Assembly: GCF_002798305.1 (NCBI RefSeq)
Contig: NZ_PCGR01000001.1
Coordinates: 496,001 to 560,000, forward strand
From: Chryseomicrobium excrementi
GTDB taxonomy: Bacteria > Bacillota > Bacilli > Bacillales_A > Planococcaceae
Length of the DNA: 64,000 nucleotides
Direction of reading: 5' to 3'
Below are positions 35,643 through 44,154 of the stretch, piece by piece (position 1 is the first letter of the stretch; every line of letters begins with the position of its first letter). Made by a program: the position numbers and the translations under genes. Below the pieces are notes generated by a model that worked only from the letters and a program-made list of their open reading frames with translations, was not told the DNA's origin and searched no databases.

Positions 35643-36961
35643 GATTCTTCTCCCTCCTCATACAAGGAAAGATCGTTGCGAACCAAGTCTTCTAACGATT
35701 CCCGACGAATAACTAAACGTGCCTTACCATTTTCAACAAACACTACAGCAGGACGAGCTAACCGGTTGTAATTGCTAGCCATGGCATACCCGTATGCTCC
35801 TGTTGAAAAAACGGCTAAAATATCTCCAGCCTCCACCATGGGAAGAGCGATATCTTCAATTAGTTTATCTCCAGACTCGCAACATTTCCCGGCAACTGTC
35901 ATGGTAGTAAGATTTGAATCCTGCATTCGATTGGCTACTTTTGCGTCGTAGCGTGCTTGATAGAGGGCTGGTCGAATATTATCTGACATCCCGCCATCCA
36001 CTGATATATAGTGACGAGTATCCGGAATCACTTTTTGACTGCCGATCGTGTAAAGAGTGGTACCTGCATCCCCTACAAGAGAGCGTCCTGGTTCAATCCA
36101 GATCTCCGGCATTTGATACGCAGATTCTGATGATAGTCGTTGAATAGCGACGATCATCTCTTCAACGTAAGTCTCTGGGGACAGTGGCGTATCTTCTTCT
36201 GTGTAGCGAATTCCGAATCCTCCACCAAGATTCAATACGCGACACGAGTAGTGATGCACTTCACTCCAGGTCTGCATTTTGACCAGAAGTTTTTCAGCAG
36301 CTGCTACAAAGCCATTCGTCTCAAATATTTGGGACCCGATATGACAGTGAAGACCAAGTAACTCCACATATGGATGATTTGCTAAAGATTCAAATGCTTC
36401 GTCGGCTTGTCCGTTTAGTAAATCAAAACCAAATTTTGAATCTTGTTGACCTGTTGTGATGTAAGTATGCGTATGTGCCTCGATTCCTGGGGTCACGCGA
36501 AGCAAAATAGCCATCTGTTGTTTACGAGTCTCCGCAAGCTCTTTTACAAGTTCGAGCTCATAGAAATTGTCGACTACAATACAGCCGATTTCATGGTCAA
36601 ATGCCATAATCAATTCATCTAAGCTCTTGTTGTTTCCGTGAAAGTGAATCTTTTCTACAGGAAAATCCGCTTGGAGGGCCGTATACAATTCTCCAGATGA
36701 GACCACATCTAGTGAAAGCCCTTCTTCCTTCATCACTTGATACATGGCGATAGAAGAAAAAGCTTTAGAGGCATAAGCGACTTGCGCTCGGATTCCATGT
36801 TTTTCAAACGTATCTTTAAATTTGCGCGCTCGCTCTCTTACAAGCTCCACATTATAAACAACGACTGGGGTACCAAATTGTTTTGCAAGTTCTGTAGCAT
36901 CAAATCCAGCTATCGTTAAGTGGCCTTTTTCATTGGTTGTGTAGTGAAGCGTATCATTCAT
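35639..36961 (-). CDS. lysA: Diaminopimelate decarboxylase
   Basis: This PLP enzyme decarboxylates meso-diaminopimelate to lysine. The 440 residues include the PLP-lysine segment AQVAYASKAFSSIAM (about 60-74), HFHGNNKS, GLHCHIGSQIF, LNLGGGFGIRY, and CESGDKLIEDIALP (about 342) with the active-site Cys. The preferred ATG 36961 has GAGGG upstream. An ATG two codons earlier is too close to it. In spore formers spoVA genes and sigF lie upstream of lysA. Here only a sigF fragment remains, 70 bases away. Confidence 0.95.
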   Translation of the reverse strand: MNDTLHYTTNEKGHLTIAGFDATELAKQFGTPVVVYNVELVRERARKFKDTFEKHGIRAQVAYASKAFSSIAMYQVMKEEGLSLDVVSSGELYTALQADFPVEKIHFHGNNKSLDELIMAFDHEIGCIVVDNFYELELVKELAETRKQQMAILLRVTPGIEAHTHTYITTGQQDSKFGFDLLNGQADEAFESLANHPYVELLGLHCHIGSQIFETNGFVAAAEKLLVKMQTWSEVHHYSCRVLNLGGGFGIRYTEEDTPLSPETYVEEMIVAIQRLSSESAYQMPEIWIEPGRSLVGDAGTTLYTIGSQKVIPDTRHYISVDGGMSDNIRPALYQARYDAKVANRMQDSNLTTMTVAGKCCESGDKLIEDIALPMVEAGDILAVFSTGAYGYAMASNYNRLARPAVVFVENGKARLVIRRESLEDLVRNDLSLYEEGEES

Positions 36962-37031
36962 GGTCATCCCTCACGATTCCTTCGTTTTTCTACACAAACT
37001 TTACCACACTGAAGCACTCGATTCAATCGCT

Positions 37032-37368
37032 TCAAACATAAGATGCAGGACTCCAGCCTCGTAACCTTTCAAGAATTCGCTTTTCCATTCGGGACACTTG
37101 CACTTGGGACACACCAAGTCTCGCCGCAACTTCTGTCTGTGCGTAGTCAGTATAGAACCTCATACGAATCAAAATTTGTTCTTTTGGTTCTAATCTCTCA
37201 ATGAGCTCCGTCAGGAAATAAAAGTGAAATGCTTTTTCTGCCCGGTCGTCTCGCATTTGACCCATTAAAGTGATGCCTTCTTCCCCATCCATAAAACTTA
37301 CGTGTCTTAAATCCCACACCAGCATCTTGATTGGTTTGGTCTCCTACTTTTTCTATAGTTGATAGCAT
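37032..37368 (-). pseudogene. sigF: sigF relic (region 4 only)
   Basis: The minus-strand frame 37325-37032 encodes 97 residues ending in a sigma-factor region 4: LEPKEQILIRMRFYTDYAQT then EVAARLGVSQVQVSRMEKRI, very like the end of SigF. The part before it, FMDGEEGITLMGQ, aligns with SigF region 3. Regions 1 to 2 are missing except perhaps an LVW remnant. A short frame starting ATG 37368 with AAGGAGG enters in a different frame, consistent with indels. SpoIIAA, SpoIIAB, DacF and SpoVA genes that flank sigF in spore formers are absent. No working forespore sigma factor can come from this. Confidence 0.85.
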
Positions 37369-37445
37369 AAACATTCCTCCTTGCCTACACAGCTCGAAAC
37401 GGAGGCAAGAGAGTCCTGCCGGTCGACAAAACTAGAAAAAAAGAC

Positions 37446-37479
37446 AAAAAAAGACCTCAATCGACAAAGGATTGAGGTC
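37446..37479 (-). terminator. Terminator after pdp
   Basis: GACCTCAATC and GATTGAGGTC form a 10-bp stem followed on the minus strand by TTTTTTTGTC. It lies just past the pdp stop. Confidence 0.85.
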
Positions 37480-37488
37480 ATATCTTGT

Positions 37489-38793
37489 TTATTTAGTAAT
37501 GATTTTATAGACAAGTGGCGGTGCTTCTGCTGCTTGCTCTGAAATTGTGATATTCGATAAGAATTTCTCCTTAGCATCCGCAATGTCCTCGCTATTTGCA
37601 TAGAACGTTGCAAGTGCTTCTCCAGCTTCCACTCGGTCGCCTACTTTTTTGTGAAGGACGATTCCGACAGCCAGATCAATTTCAGATTCTTTTGTAGCAC
37701 GTCCTGCTCCAAGAATCATAGCTGCCGTCCCGATTTCATCCGCTTCCATATACGTAATGTAGCCAGAAGTCTGGGCTTCGATTGCAATTTGGTGGGCCGC
37801 TTGTGGTAATAACTCAGGGTTATCTACAACAGCAGGGTTTCCACCTTGCCATTCAATAAAGTCCTTAAAGATTTGAAGAGCCGAACCGTCAGCGATGACC
37901 GCTTCTAGCATCTTGCGCGCTTCTTCCAATGTGTCCGCTTTCTCACCAACTACAACCATCTGGCTACCAAGTACTAGACACAGTTCAGTCAAGTCTTCTG
38001 GACCTTTTCCTGCAAGTGTATCGATTGCTTCTTTCACTTCAAGTGCATTCCCGATCGCATTCCCTAATGGCTGGCTCATGTCTGAAATAATAGCCATTGT
38101 GTTGCGTCCGACATTATTTCCGATACGAACCATTGCAGTTGCAAGAGCTTCTGAATCTTCAAGTGTCTTCATGAAAGCTCCTTCACCAGTTTTCACATCA
38201 AGGACGATGGCATCTGCACCTGCTGCGATTTTCTTACTCATAATGGAGCTTGCAATCAATGGAATGCTACTTACAGTGGCTGTTACATCACGTAATGCAT
38301 ACAATTTTTTATCAGCAGGTGTCAAGTTCCCACTTTGTCCAATTACAGCAAGTTTCAATTCATTGACTTGTTTCGTGAACTGTTCACTAGACAATTCTAC
38401 GTGGAAGCCTTCGATAGCTTCCAATTTATCAATAGTCCCACCCGTATGGCCAAGACCGCGACCACTCATTTTAGCGACCGGAACGCCTACTGCTGCAACT
38501 AGAGGGCCTAGTACAAGTGTTGTTGTATCGCCAACTCCACCAGTCGAGTGTTTGTCCACTTTGATTCCTTCAATTGCAGAAAGGTCGATTTGATCTCCCG
38601 ATTCCACCATTGCCATCGTCAAAGCTGCACGTTCTTGATCTGTCATATCTTGAAAATAAATCGCCATCATAAGAGAACTCACTTGATAATCCGGAATCGA
38701 ACCATTCGTGTAGCCTTCTACAAAAAAGCGAATCTCTTGTTCCGTCAATTCATGACCGTCACGTTTTTTCTCAATAATATCAATCATTCGCAT
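37489..38793 (-). CDS. pdp: Pyrimidine-nucleoside phosphorylase
   Basis: This enzyme phosphorolyses thymidine, deoxyuridine and uridine to base plus (deoxy)ribose-1-phosphate. The 434 residues include [20 protein letters not shown] (about 81-100), [20 protein letters not shown] (about 108-127), and the dimer-interface and lipoyl-like C-terminal domain. ATG 38793 has GGAG eight bases upstream. The neighbouring deoB product converts the sugar phosphate onward, so the pair is a nucleoside-salvage unit. It replaces pupG/dacF of the B. subtilis order. Confidence 0.95.
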   Translation of the reverse strand: MRMIDIIEKKRDGHELTEQEIRFFVEGYTNGSIPDYQVSSLMMAIYFQDMTDQERAALTMAMVESGDQIDLSAIEGIKVDKHSTGGVGDTTTLVLGPLVAAVGVPVAKMSGRGLGHTGGTIDKLEAIEGFHVELSSEQFTKQVNELKLAVIGQSGNLTPADKKLYALRDVTATVSSIPLIASSIMSKKIAAGADAIVLDVKTGEGAFMKTLEDSEALATAMVRIGNNVGRNTMAIISDMSQPLGNAIGNALEVKEAIDTLAGKGPEDLTELCLVLGSQMVVVGEKADTLEEARKMLEAVIADGSALQIFKDFIEWQGGNPAVVDNPELLPQAAHQIAIEAQTSGYITYMEADEIGTAAMILGAGRATKESEIDLAVGIVLHKKVGDRVEAGEALATFYANSEDIADAKEKFLSNITISEQAAEAPPLVYKIITK

Positions 38794-38805
38794 AAGTCTG
38801 TCTCC

Positions 38806-39987
38806 TTACTTCAACTCAGATGAAAAGCTAGTTCCAAATGTAGTTGGATTGGTTTTAAATAAATCTGTAAGTGTGGCACCAATGTCCGCAAATGTAGCGC
38901 GAAGTGGCAGTTCGTTACCTTGTGCAAATTGTTTAGAGTACACAAGAAGCGGAACGAATTCACGTGTATGATCCGTTCCTGGCATTGTCGGATCGTTTCC
39001 GTGATCCGCAGTGATTATAAGCAAATCTTCTTCCTGTAGTAATTCCAAAGTTTCCGATAGGCGCGCATCAAATGCTTCAATTGCAGCTGCATAGCCTTTA
39101 GGATCACGACGGTGACCATAAAGAGCATCAAAGTCGACTAGATTTAAGAAGCTGATTCCAGTAAAGTCTCGCTTTAAAACCTCATGCAATTTGTCCATTC
39201 CATCCATATTGTCTTTAGAGCGGATAGCTTCTGTGATGCCTTCACTGTTGTAGATATCGTCGATCTTTCCAATTGCAATCACGTCAAAACCGCTATCTTT
39301 TAATTCGTTTAATGCCGTACGTCCGAAAGGTTTCAGAGCATAGTCATGTCGATTTGTTGTGCGACTAAAGTTTCCTGGCTCGCCTATAAATGGACGTGCA
39401 ATGACACGACCTACAAGAAATTCTTCAGATAAAGTCAATTCACGTGCGATTTCGCAAATTTTGTATAGCTCTTCGAGCGGGATAATCTCTTCGTGTGCCG
39501 CAATCTGAAGTACAGGGTCTGCAGATGTGTAGACAATGATAGCACCTGTCTTCATATGCTCTTCACCAAGCTCATCTAAAATCTCTGTACCGCTTGCTGG
39601 CTTGTTCCCAAGCACTTTACGTCCTGTTCGCTCTTCAAGTTGTGCAATCAGTTCTTGAGGAAATCCGTTTGGATACACTTTGAAGGGTTGATCCACATGA
39701 AGGCCCATGATTTCCCAGTGACCTGTCATTGTATCTTTCCCTACTGATGCTTCTTGCATTTTTCCGTAATGTGCAATCGGCTGTGACACCGCTTCCACAC
39801 CAGGAATTGTTTCGATGTTTCCAAGTCCCATCTTCTGCAAGTTTGGTGCCTTTAAGCCACCAATTGCTTCCGCTGTATGAACGAGTGTATTCGACCCTTC
39901 GTCACCAAAAGCTTTAGCATCAGGAGCTTCCCCAATTCCAACAGAATCCATAACAATTACATGTACACGTTTAAATGAATGTGACAT
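38806..39987 (-). CDS. deoB: Phosphopentomutase
   Basis: This Mn-dependent mutase interconverts (deoxy)ribose-1- and -5-phosphate. The 393 residues have the alkaline-phosphatase-fold metal motifs [17 protein letters not shown] (about 7-23), [15 protein letters not shown] with the phospho-acceptor Thr (about 82-96), [14 protein letters not shown] and [19 protein letters not shown] (about 326-344). ATG 39987 follows GTGAGGGATTTT. It precedes pdp by 12 bases, and the pathway order fits. B. subtilis calls it drm. Confidence 0.96.
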   Translation of the reverse strand: MSHSFKRVHVIVMDSVGIGEAPDAKAFGDEGSNTLVHTAEAIGGLKAPNLQKMGLGNIETIPGVEAVSQPIAHYGKMQEASVGKDTMTGHWEIMGLHVDQPFKVYPNGFPQELIAQLEERTGRKVLGNKPASGTEILDELGEEHMKTGAIIVYTSADPVLQIAAHEEIIPLEELYKICEIARELTLSEEFLVGRVIARPFIGEPGNFSRTTNRHDYALKPFGRTALNELKDSGFDVIAIGKIDDIYNSEGITEAIRSKDNMDGMDKLHEVLKRDFTGISFLNLVDFDALYGHRRDPKGYAAAIEAFDARLSETLELLQEEDLLIITADHGNDPTMPGTDHTREFVPLLVYSKQFAQGNELPLRATFADIGATLTDLFKTNPTTFGTSFSSELK

Positions 39988-40065
39988 AAAATCCCTCACT
40001 TTTTATCGGTATATCGTAATAGTAGCATCTTTTATGGAAAAAATACACGTCAGACCTCTTACTAA

Positions 40066-40956
40066 TTAAGCGCGAGGATGAAATTCTTTATAGACTTCTT
40101 TTAAACGTTTCTTCCCTATATGCGTGTAGATCTGGGTCGTTGAAATATCGGAGTGTCCTAGCATCTCCTGAACTGCGCGTAAATCTGCCCCATTTTCTAT
40201 GAGGTGTGTCGCGAAGGTATGTCGCATTAAGTGTGGTGTAATCTCTTTTATTAGCCCCGCTCGCTTCGCATGCTGTTTCATCAGCTTTGCAATGCCTTGT
40301 CTCGTCAACCGTTTTCCTGCCTGGTTGATAAAAAGTGCCTTGTCATCACCGCCTGGCTTGAAAAGCTTTGACCTAGCTTGTTCAATGTAAGTTCGAACCA
40401 AATGAATCGATGTCTGATTGAGCGGGATGATGCGCTCCTTCTGACCTTTTCCTGTTACGCGGACGAATCCCATTGTCAACTGGATGTCCTCGATGTCCAA
40501 CTGGGTACACTCCGAAATACGCATCCCTGTTGCGTATAGCAGTTCGATTAGCGCGTAGTCTCGAATGCCTTGTGCCTTATCTTTTGGGATGGCTGCGGTG
40601 AGCGCATCGACTTCATCAATAGTTAAGAACTTCGGTAGGACACTGTCAAACTGAGGATGTTCAATTTGATAGGATGGATCATGATCTGCCAGCCGCTCTC
40701 GGAGTGCAAACTGATGAAAAGAGCGGATGGAAGCCACTTTTCGCGACAGGGTTCGAGCTGATTTTCCGTCAAGCTTTTGACTGCGAAGGTGTTGCTGAAT
40801 GTTTTCTTTTGATACTTCTTGTATAGAACAGACCCCCCACCCGCTGAGTTGCTCGATATAAGTTGACAGATCTGTTTGATAGGCAGAAATCGTGTTGTCT
40901 GCCATTTGTTTTTCAATTCGCAAGAAATGCAAATAGTCTTCTAAAGCTTCTTTCAT
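40066..40956 (-). CDS. xerD: Site-specific tyrosine recombinase XerD
   Basis: This recombinase resolves chromosome dimers at dif together with its partner (CodV in Bacillus). The 296 residues have an N-terminal SAM-like domain (LEDYLHFLRIEKQMADNTI) and the catalytic set Arg in LLYATGMRISECTQLD (about 150), Lys, HLMRHTFATHL (about 243), and Tyr in GHSDISTTQIYTHIGKKRL (about 268-286). ATG 40956 with AGGTG is chosen over 40986, which lacks a ribosome site. The small gene yqzK usually between fur and xerD is not seen; repeat copy B fills the gap. Confidence 0.94.
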   Translation of the reverse strand: MKEALEDYLHFLRIEKQMADNTISAYQTDLSTYIEQLSGWGVCSIQEVSKENIQQHLRSQKLDGKSARTLSRKVASIRSFHQFALRERLADHDPSYQIEHPQFDSVLPKFLTIDEVDALTAAIPKDKAQGIRDYALIELLYATGMRISECTQLDIEDIQLTMGFVRVTGKGQKERIIPLNQTSIHLVRTYIEQARSKLFKPGGDDKALFINQAGKRLTRQGIAKLMKQHAKRAGLIKEITPHLMRHTFATHLIENGADLRAVQEMLGHSDISTTQIYTHIGKKRLKEVYKEFHPRA

Positions 40957-40998
40957 TAGTTTCACCTGTTTCGTTTGGAGTTTCATGTGTATTTAGGA

Positions 40999-41182
40999 GA
41001 TTTCTGAGCGAACGCCTTTCACATCTAGATGGAATCGAGCTGCACAGGCTTTACATCTAGAGTAGTCGAGTTGCGAACGCCAGAAATCCCCGCAAAAATC
41101 GGTCGCATCCATAGAGGCAAAGAGCGCCTCTACGGACACGCCCAATTTTCGCAAGATTTCTAGAGTGGCGTTCTACACATCC
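40999..41182 (-). repeat. Intergenic inverted-repeat element, copy B (full unit plus collapsed unit)
   Basis: Reading the minus strand, the full unit (41182-41066) runs from GGATGTGTAGAACGCC through AGAAATCTTGCGAAAAT, an inner hairpin CCGTAGAGGC/GCCTCTATGG, then ATTTTTGCGGGGAT to TTCTGGCGTTCGC. Left and right arms are complementary for most of their length. A shorter unit follows (about 41060-40999) with CTAGATGTAAAGCC, CTCGATTCC and TCTAGATGTGAAAGGCG, apparently lacking the hairpin. It fills the space between fur and xerD. Confidence 0.75.
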
Positions 41183-41191
41183 TATAGTAAT

Positions 41192-41219
41192 AAAAAAAGG
41201 ATAGCACAGATGGCTACCC
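41192..41219 (-). terminator. Terminator after fur
   Basis: GGGTAGC and GCTATCC (one G-T pair) with a seven-base loop are followed by TTTTTTTATT on the minus strand. It lies 24 bases past the fur stop. Confidence 0.75.
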
Positions 41220-41243
41220 TCTTCGACTTCTAGTCATTTGAAA

Positions 41244-41684
41244 TTATTTTGAATGACATCGGTGGCAAATGCCGTGGAATGTCAACCGGTGGTCTTTAAT
41301 TTGAAAGTTCCAACGGGATTCAACGATTTGCTCGACATCCCCAAGTAGATCCTCTTGGATTTCATCTACAGCTCCACATTCCATACACACTAAGTGGTGG
41401 TGGAAGTGAGTAGCACCTTCTTGACGCAGATCGTAACGAGACACGCCATCTCCAAATTGGATCTTGTCCACTACATTCAATTCGTTTAGCAACTCTAAAG
41501 TTCGGTAGACGGTTGCTAATCCGATATCTGAAGATTTATCTCGTACTAATAAAAATACGTCTTCTGCACTTAAATGGGCTTCTTCATTCTCAAGTAGAAC
41601 TCGGACAGTCGACTCTCGCTGCGGCGTCAGTTTGTAGCCGGCGCCGGACAATTGTTTTTTAATTCGATCGATACGGCCTTCCAT
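41244..41684 (-). CDS. fur: Ferric uptake regulator Fur
   Basis: This Fe(II)-dependent repressor of iron-uptake genes has 146 residues. The N-terminal winged helix has YKLTPQRESTVRVLLENEEA and IGLATVYRTLELLNEL. The metal-binding part has THFHHHLVCMECGAVDEI (about 88-105) and the closing HGICHRCHSK, giving the structural Zn cysteine pairs. The close match to B. subtilis Fur, especially RIDRIKKQL at the start, favours Fur over PerR or Zur. ATG 41684 follows AGGAGGCG. Confidence 0.94.
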   Translation of the reverse strand: MEGRIDRIKKQLSGAGYKLTPQRESTVRVLLENEEAHLSAEDVFLLVRDKSSDIGLATVYRTLELLNELNVVDKIQFGDGVSRYDLRQEGATHFHHHLVCMECGAVDEIQEDLLGDVEQIVESRWNFQIKDHRLTFHGICHRCHSK

Positions 41685-41707
41685 ATGACGCCTCCTAACA
41701 TGCATTC

Positions 41708-41737
41708 AGTATACCAAAACCCATTTTCAAGTGACAA
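41708..41737 (-). promoter_or_regulatory. fur promoter
   Basis: TTGTCA (41732-41737) and TATACT (41708-41713) are separated by 18 bases on the minus strand. The transcript would begin about 15 bases before the ATG. Confidence 0.6.
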
Positions 41738-41764
41738 GTATAACTTCTTAGATTTCTTCTTTTT

Positions 41765-41779
41765 TTAGAATCATTCTAA
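41765..41779. promoter_or_regulatory. PerR/Fur-family operator upstream of fur
   Basis: TTAGAATCATTCTAA is a perfect 7-1-7 palindrome that differs from the PerR consensus TTATAATNATTATAA at one symmetric position per arm. It lies about 28 bases upstream of the fur -35 and overlaps the stop codon of the next gene. Confidence 0.6.
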
Positions 41780-42198
41780 TTTAAAGCGCTAATTGATACT
41801 CTTAAATGCGTGACAAGGAGTATACTTGCAAGAACTTTCCAACCGATTGCTTTGTGGTGTAGAACAAACCAGAGAATGCAACTTCCACACAATAAAAAGA
41901 AGAATTGCATGGTATATTGCTCGAAGCCATTCAGACGAAGACTCGGGATTGAAAAATAAGCCATACTGCATAATCCGAATGCCAGTGCTAGTTTAACAAT
42001 CATTCTGACTGAGGGATGGAGTTTCATAAATACGATCAGTATTAAGACTGTGTAGAGGGCATAACGGAATCCCGAACTAGAAACGAATGTTTTTAGAGTC
42101 GGATGCATCGTCACTTGCGGAAACTGACTGTACAACAGATACCAGCCCCCGCTTGTGACAACAAATACAACCCACCATTGCATAAACAACTGCTTCAT
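41776..42198 (-). CDS. Hypothetical multi-pass membrane protein
   Basis: This 140-residue hydrophobic protein has four to five predicted helices (about 7-24, 46-61, 66-84, 94-112 and 117-135) with short polar loops and no recognisable motif. ATG 42198 follows GGGGGAGAGTCT, so translation is likely. It occupies the fur-nudF interval where spore formers carry spoIIM, but it is shorter and I see no SpoIIM similarity. Its 3' end overlaps the PerR-like box before fur. Confidence 0.6.
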   Translation of the reverse strand: MKQLFMQWWVVFVVTSGGWYLLYSQFPQVTMHPTLKTFVSSSGFRYALYTVLILIVFMKLHPSVRMIVKLALAFGLCSMAYFSIPSLRLNGFEQYTMQFFFLLCGSCILWFVLHHKAIGWKVLASILLVTHLRVSISALN

Positions 42199-42219
42199 AG
42201 ACTCTCCCCCTATTAGTAT

Positions 42220-42330
42220 TAGATGTGGAACCGACTGTTCAGAAATCTTTCAAAATGCCAACGTGGCTTGTGAAGCGCTCTTGGCTTCATGAGACGCGTT
42301 GGTTTTTTGAGGGGATTTCTGGCGTTCGCT
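42220..42330 (+). repeat. Intergenic inverted-repeat element, copy C
   Basis: The element runs from TAGATGTGGAACC, through CAGAAATCTTTCAAAATGCC, a central hairpin TGAAGC-GCTCTTG-GCTTCA, and CGTTGGTTTTTTGAGGGGAT, to TTCTGGCGTTCGC. The inner arms TTTCAAAA..CCAACG and CGTTGG..TTTTTTGA pair with each other. It lies between nudF and the membrane protein gene at 41776-42198. Similar pyrimidine-rich sequences flank it on both sides. Confidence 0.75.
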
Positions 42331-42372
42331 CGCTCTCCCTACTAATATAGTCTATGAATCTTAAGAAGCGCC

Positions 42373-42918
42373 CTAGAACCTATGAAGTCTCCACCACTGG
42401 ATTGCAAATGCGGTTTTGGCATCAAAGATTTTTTGCTCTTTGATCCACGTCTCCGCTTCAGCAAGCGTGCATTCGTGGAGTGTCACAAACTCATCATCAT
42501 CCATTTCTATAGGAGTCTCCAACTTCTTTAACCCTTGTGTCACGTAGATATGGATGATTTCATCAGCAAATCCTGGAGAAGTTGCAAAGCTCTGTACATA
42601 GTGAAGGGCACTTGCTGTATACCCAGTCTCTTCTTCCAATTCTCTTAAAGCCGTGGCTTTTGGATCCTCTCCTTTTTCGATCTTCCCTGCCGGAATTTCA
42701 ATCAGCTCTCGCTCTAGCGCTTTACGATATTGTTCGACCAAAATAATTTTGTGATTTTCTGTAATAGCAATGATAGCAACAGCTCCTGGATGCTTCACGA
42801 GCTCTCGTTTAGATGTCTTTTGATTTGGCAAAGTGACTTCATCTACTTGCAATGAGATGACGCGACCTTGATAAATTGATTCGCTTGAAATTGTTTTTTC
42901 TTCAAATTTGTGACTCAT
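42373..42918 (-). CDS. nudF: ADP-ribose pyrophosphatase (Nudix)
   Basis: This enzyme hydrolyses ADP-ribose to AMP and ribose-5-phosphate. The 181 residues contain the Nudix box within GKIEKGEDPKATALRELEEE and TGY (about 77-99), the preceding EQYRKALERELIEIPAG typical of ADP-ribose hydrolases, and FATSPGFADEIIHIY. ATG 42918 follows AAAGAGGAGTGAGTCG. It is divergent from the aldo-keto reductase gene. The position near fur matches B. subtilis nudF (yqkG). Confidence 0.93.
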   Translation of the reverse strand: MSHKFEEKTISSESIYQGRVISLQVDEVTLPNQKTSKRELVKHPGAVAIIAITENHKIILVEQYRKALERELIEIPAGKIEKGEDPKATALRELEEETGYTASALHYVQSFATSPGFADEIIHIYVTQGLKKLETPIEMDDDEFVTLHECTLAEAETWIKEQKIFDAKTAFAIQWWRLHRF

Positions 42919-42981
42919 CGACTCACTCCTCTTTGAATTCTATCTGAAGTCATTGTACCATTACGTAAAGGAGGAGAGCAG

Positions 42982-43884
42982 ATGAAAACACAACGTTTAG
43001 GGAAAAGTACGCTTCAAATCTCGGAGCTTTCTTTAGGTGGTATGAGCTTTCCAAAAGAGCAAAACAAGACAGATACGATCATTCAACATGCACTCGAGCA
43101 AGGAATCAACTGGATTGATACGGCCGACCTGTACGAACAAGGAGAAAATGAAACTCGAATTGGAAAAAGTCTTCAAGGAATACGTTCTGATGTCCATATC
43201 TCTACAAAAGTCGGGAACCGATTTACGGCTGGAAAACAAGGCTGGACTTGGGATCCGGATCCGAAATGGATCGAGCAAGCAGTAGAAGGATCTTTAAAGC
43301 GGCTGAATACGGACTACATCGACCTGTATCAGCTGCATGGAGGAACGAAAGAAGATGATTGGGATGGAATCATTGCGGTGTTCGAACGGCTCCGTGAACA
43401 AGGAAAGATTCGTGAATATGGCATTTCTTCGATTCGTCCGAATGTCATTTATCCCTACTTTGAGAAGAGCCAAGCGGTTAGTGTAATGATGCAATATTCT
43501 GCTCTCGACCGGAGAGCTGAAAGTGTGTTTCCGTTTCTTGAAGAACATGAAGTCGGATTGTTGGTTCGAGGCGGGCAAGCGAAAGGGCTGCTGACTGATG
43601 CCGCTTTAGAAAAGCTAGAAAAACATTCCCAGTATGGGAGTTATGATGAGTCTACCCTTGAACAAACTGTGAAACAAATGCATCAATCCATGTCCCATTT
43701 AGGTGCTACAAGCCTTGCACATATTTTAAGTCAACCAGCTGTCAGTTCTGTAGTGATTGGAACGAGCTCCCTTGAACAACTAAAAGATACTTTAAACAAT
43801 TATAAAACCACAGTATCTAATGAAGACGTGGAGCAGCTAGTTGCTTTATCGAAACAAGAAACATACAAAGAGCATGTCGAGTGA
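42982..43884 (+). CDS. Aldo-keto reductase (YqkF-like)
   Basis: This NADPH-dependent oxidoreductase of the AKR superfamily has 300 residues. Catalytic residues are visible: Asp and Tyr in WIDTADLYEQGENETRIG (about 45-62), Lys in ISTKVGNRF (about 74-82) and His in LYQLHGG (about 112-118), with cofactor binding near the C-terminal VIGTSSLEQL. The substrate is unknown. ATG 42982 follows AAAGGAGGAG. The neighbouring nudF and yqkE genes match the B. subtilis yqkEFG region. Confidence 0.88.
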   Translation: MKTQRLGKSTLQISELSLGGMSFPKEQNKTDTIIQHALEQGINWIDTADLYEQGENETRIGKSLQGIRSDVHISTKVGNRFTAGKQGWTWDPDPKWIEQAVEGSLKRLNTDYIDLYQLHGGTKEDDWDGIIAVFERLREQGKIREYGISSIRPNVIYPYFEKSQAVSVMMQYSALDRRAESVFPFLEEHEVGLLVRGGQAKGLLTDAALEKLEKHSQYGSYDESTLEQTVKQMHQSMSHLGATSLAHILSQPAVSSVVIGTSSLEQLKDTLNNYKTTVSNEDVEQLVALSKQETYKEHVE

Positions 43885-43899
43885 TCGACATGCTCTTTG
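43866..43899. terminator. Bidirectional terminator after the aldo-keto reductase
   Basis: CAAAGAGCATGTCG and CGACATGCTCTTTG form a perfect 14-bp stem that begins inside the last codons of the reductase. It also serves the converging yqkE-like gene. Confidence 0.85.
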
Positions 43900-43900
43900 T

Positions 43901-44152
43901 TTAAAATTTGGATCCTTTGTCTCCGTATTGCTCTAAAAGCTCTTCGAAAGACATATTTTTTTCGCGTTGCTTCTTCTCAAACAACTTGCGTGCATGTTCT
44001 TCTTCCTCACGCTGTTTTTCTTGAGCCGTGAGCTCCGTTTTAGCTTGTTGCAGCTTGGCGAATACCGAGTCAGACAATTGATCTTTTAACGTTACTTTTT
44101 CATCTTGGGCTGGCTTTTGCTTTTGCTGCTGAGCTGCTTTCTTCTTTTTCAT
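43901..44152 (-). CDS. yqkE: YqkE-like charged protein (DUF3886)
   Basis: This 83-residue protein is extremely rich in Lys, Glu and Gln, with a probable helical coiled region (about 30-66) and the closing NMSFEELLEQYGDKGSKF typical of the YqkE family. Function is unknown. It follows the thiolase gene by two bases, and position beside the aldo-keto reductase supports the family call. Confidence 0.8.
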   Translation of the reverse strand: MKKKKAAQQQKQKPAQDEKVTLKDQLSDSVFAKLQQAKTELTAQEKQREEEEHARKLFEKKQREKNMSFEELLEQYGDKGSKF

Positions 44153-44154
44153 CG

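Noticed and set aside
37895-38593. A 232-codon open frame antisense to pdp
   Set aside because: It mirrors the pdp coding strand, has no ribosome site and low-complexity Ser/Thr/Pro content typical of antisense shadows.
40066-40956. The tyrosine recombinase as a phage integrase
   Set aside because: Sequence and position next to fur and deoB fit housekeeping XerD. No tRNA attachment site or phage gene is near.
40999-41182. Repeats here as a CRISPR array
   Set aside because: There is no regular repeat-spacer periodicity, and the repeated parts are inverted within a unit. No cas genes are nearby.
41776-42198. The 140-residue membrane protein as SpoIIM
   Set aside because: It sits in the spoIIM position but is too short and shows no recognisable SpoIIM sequence.
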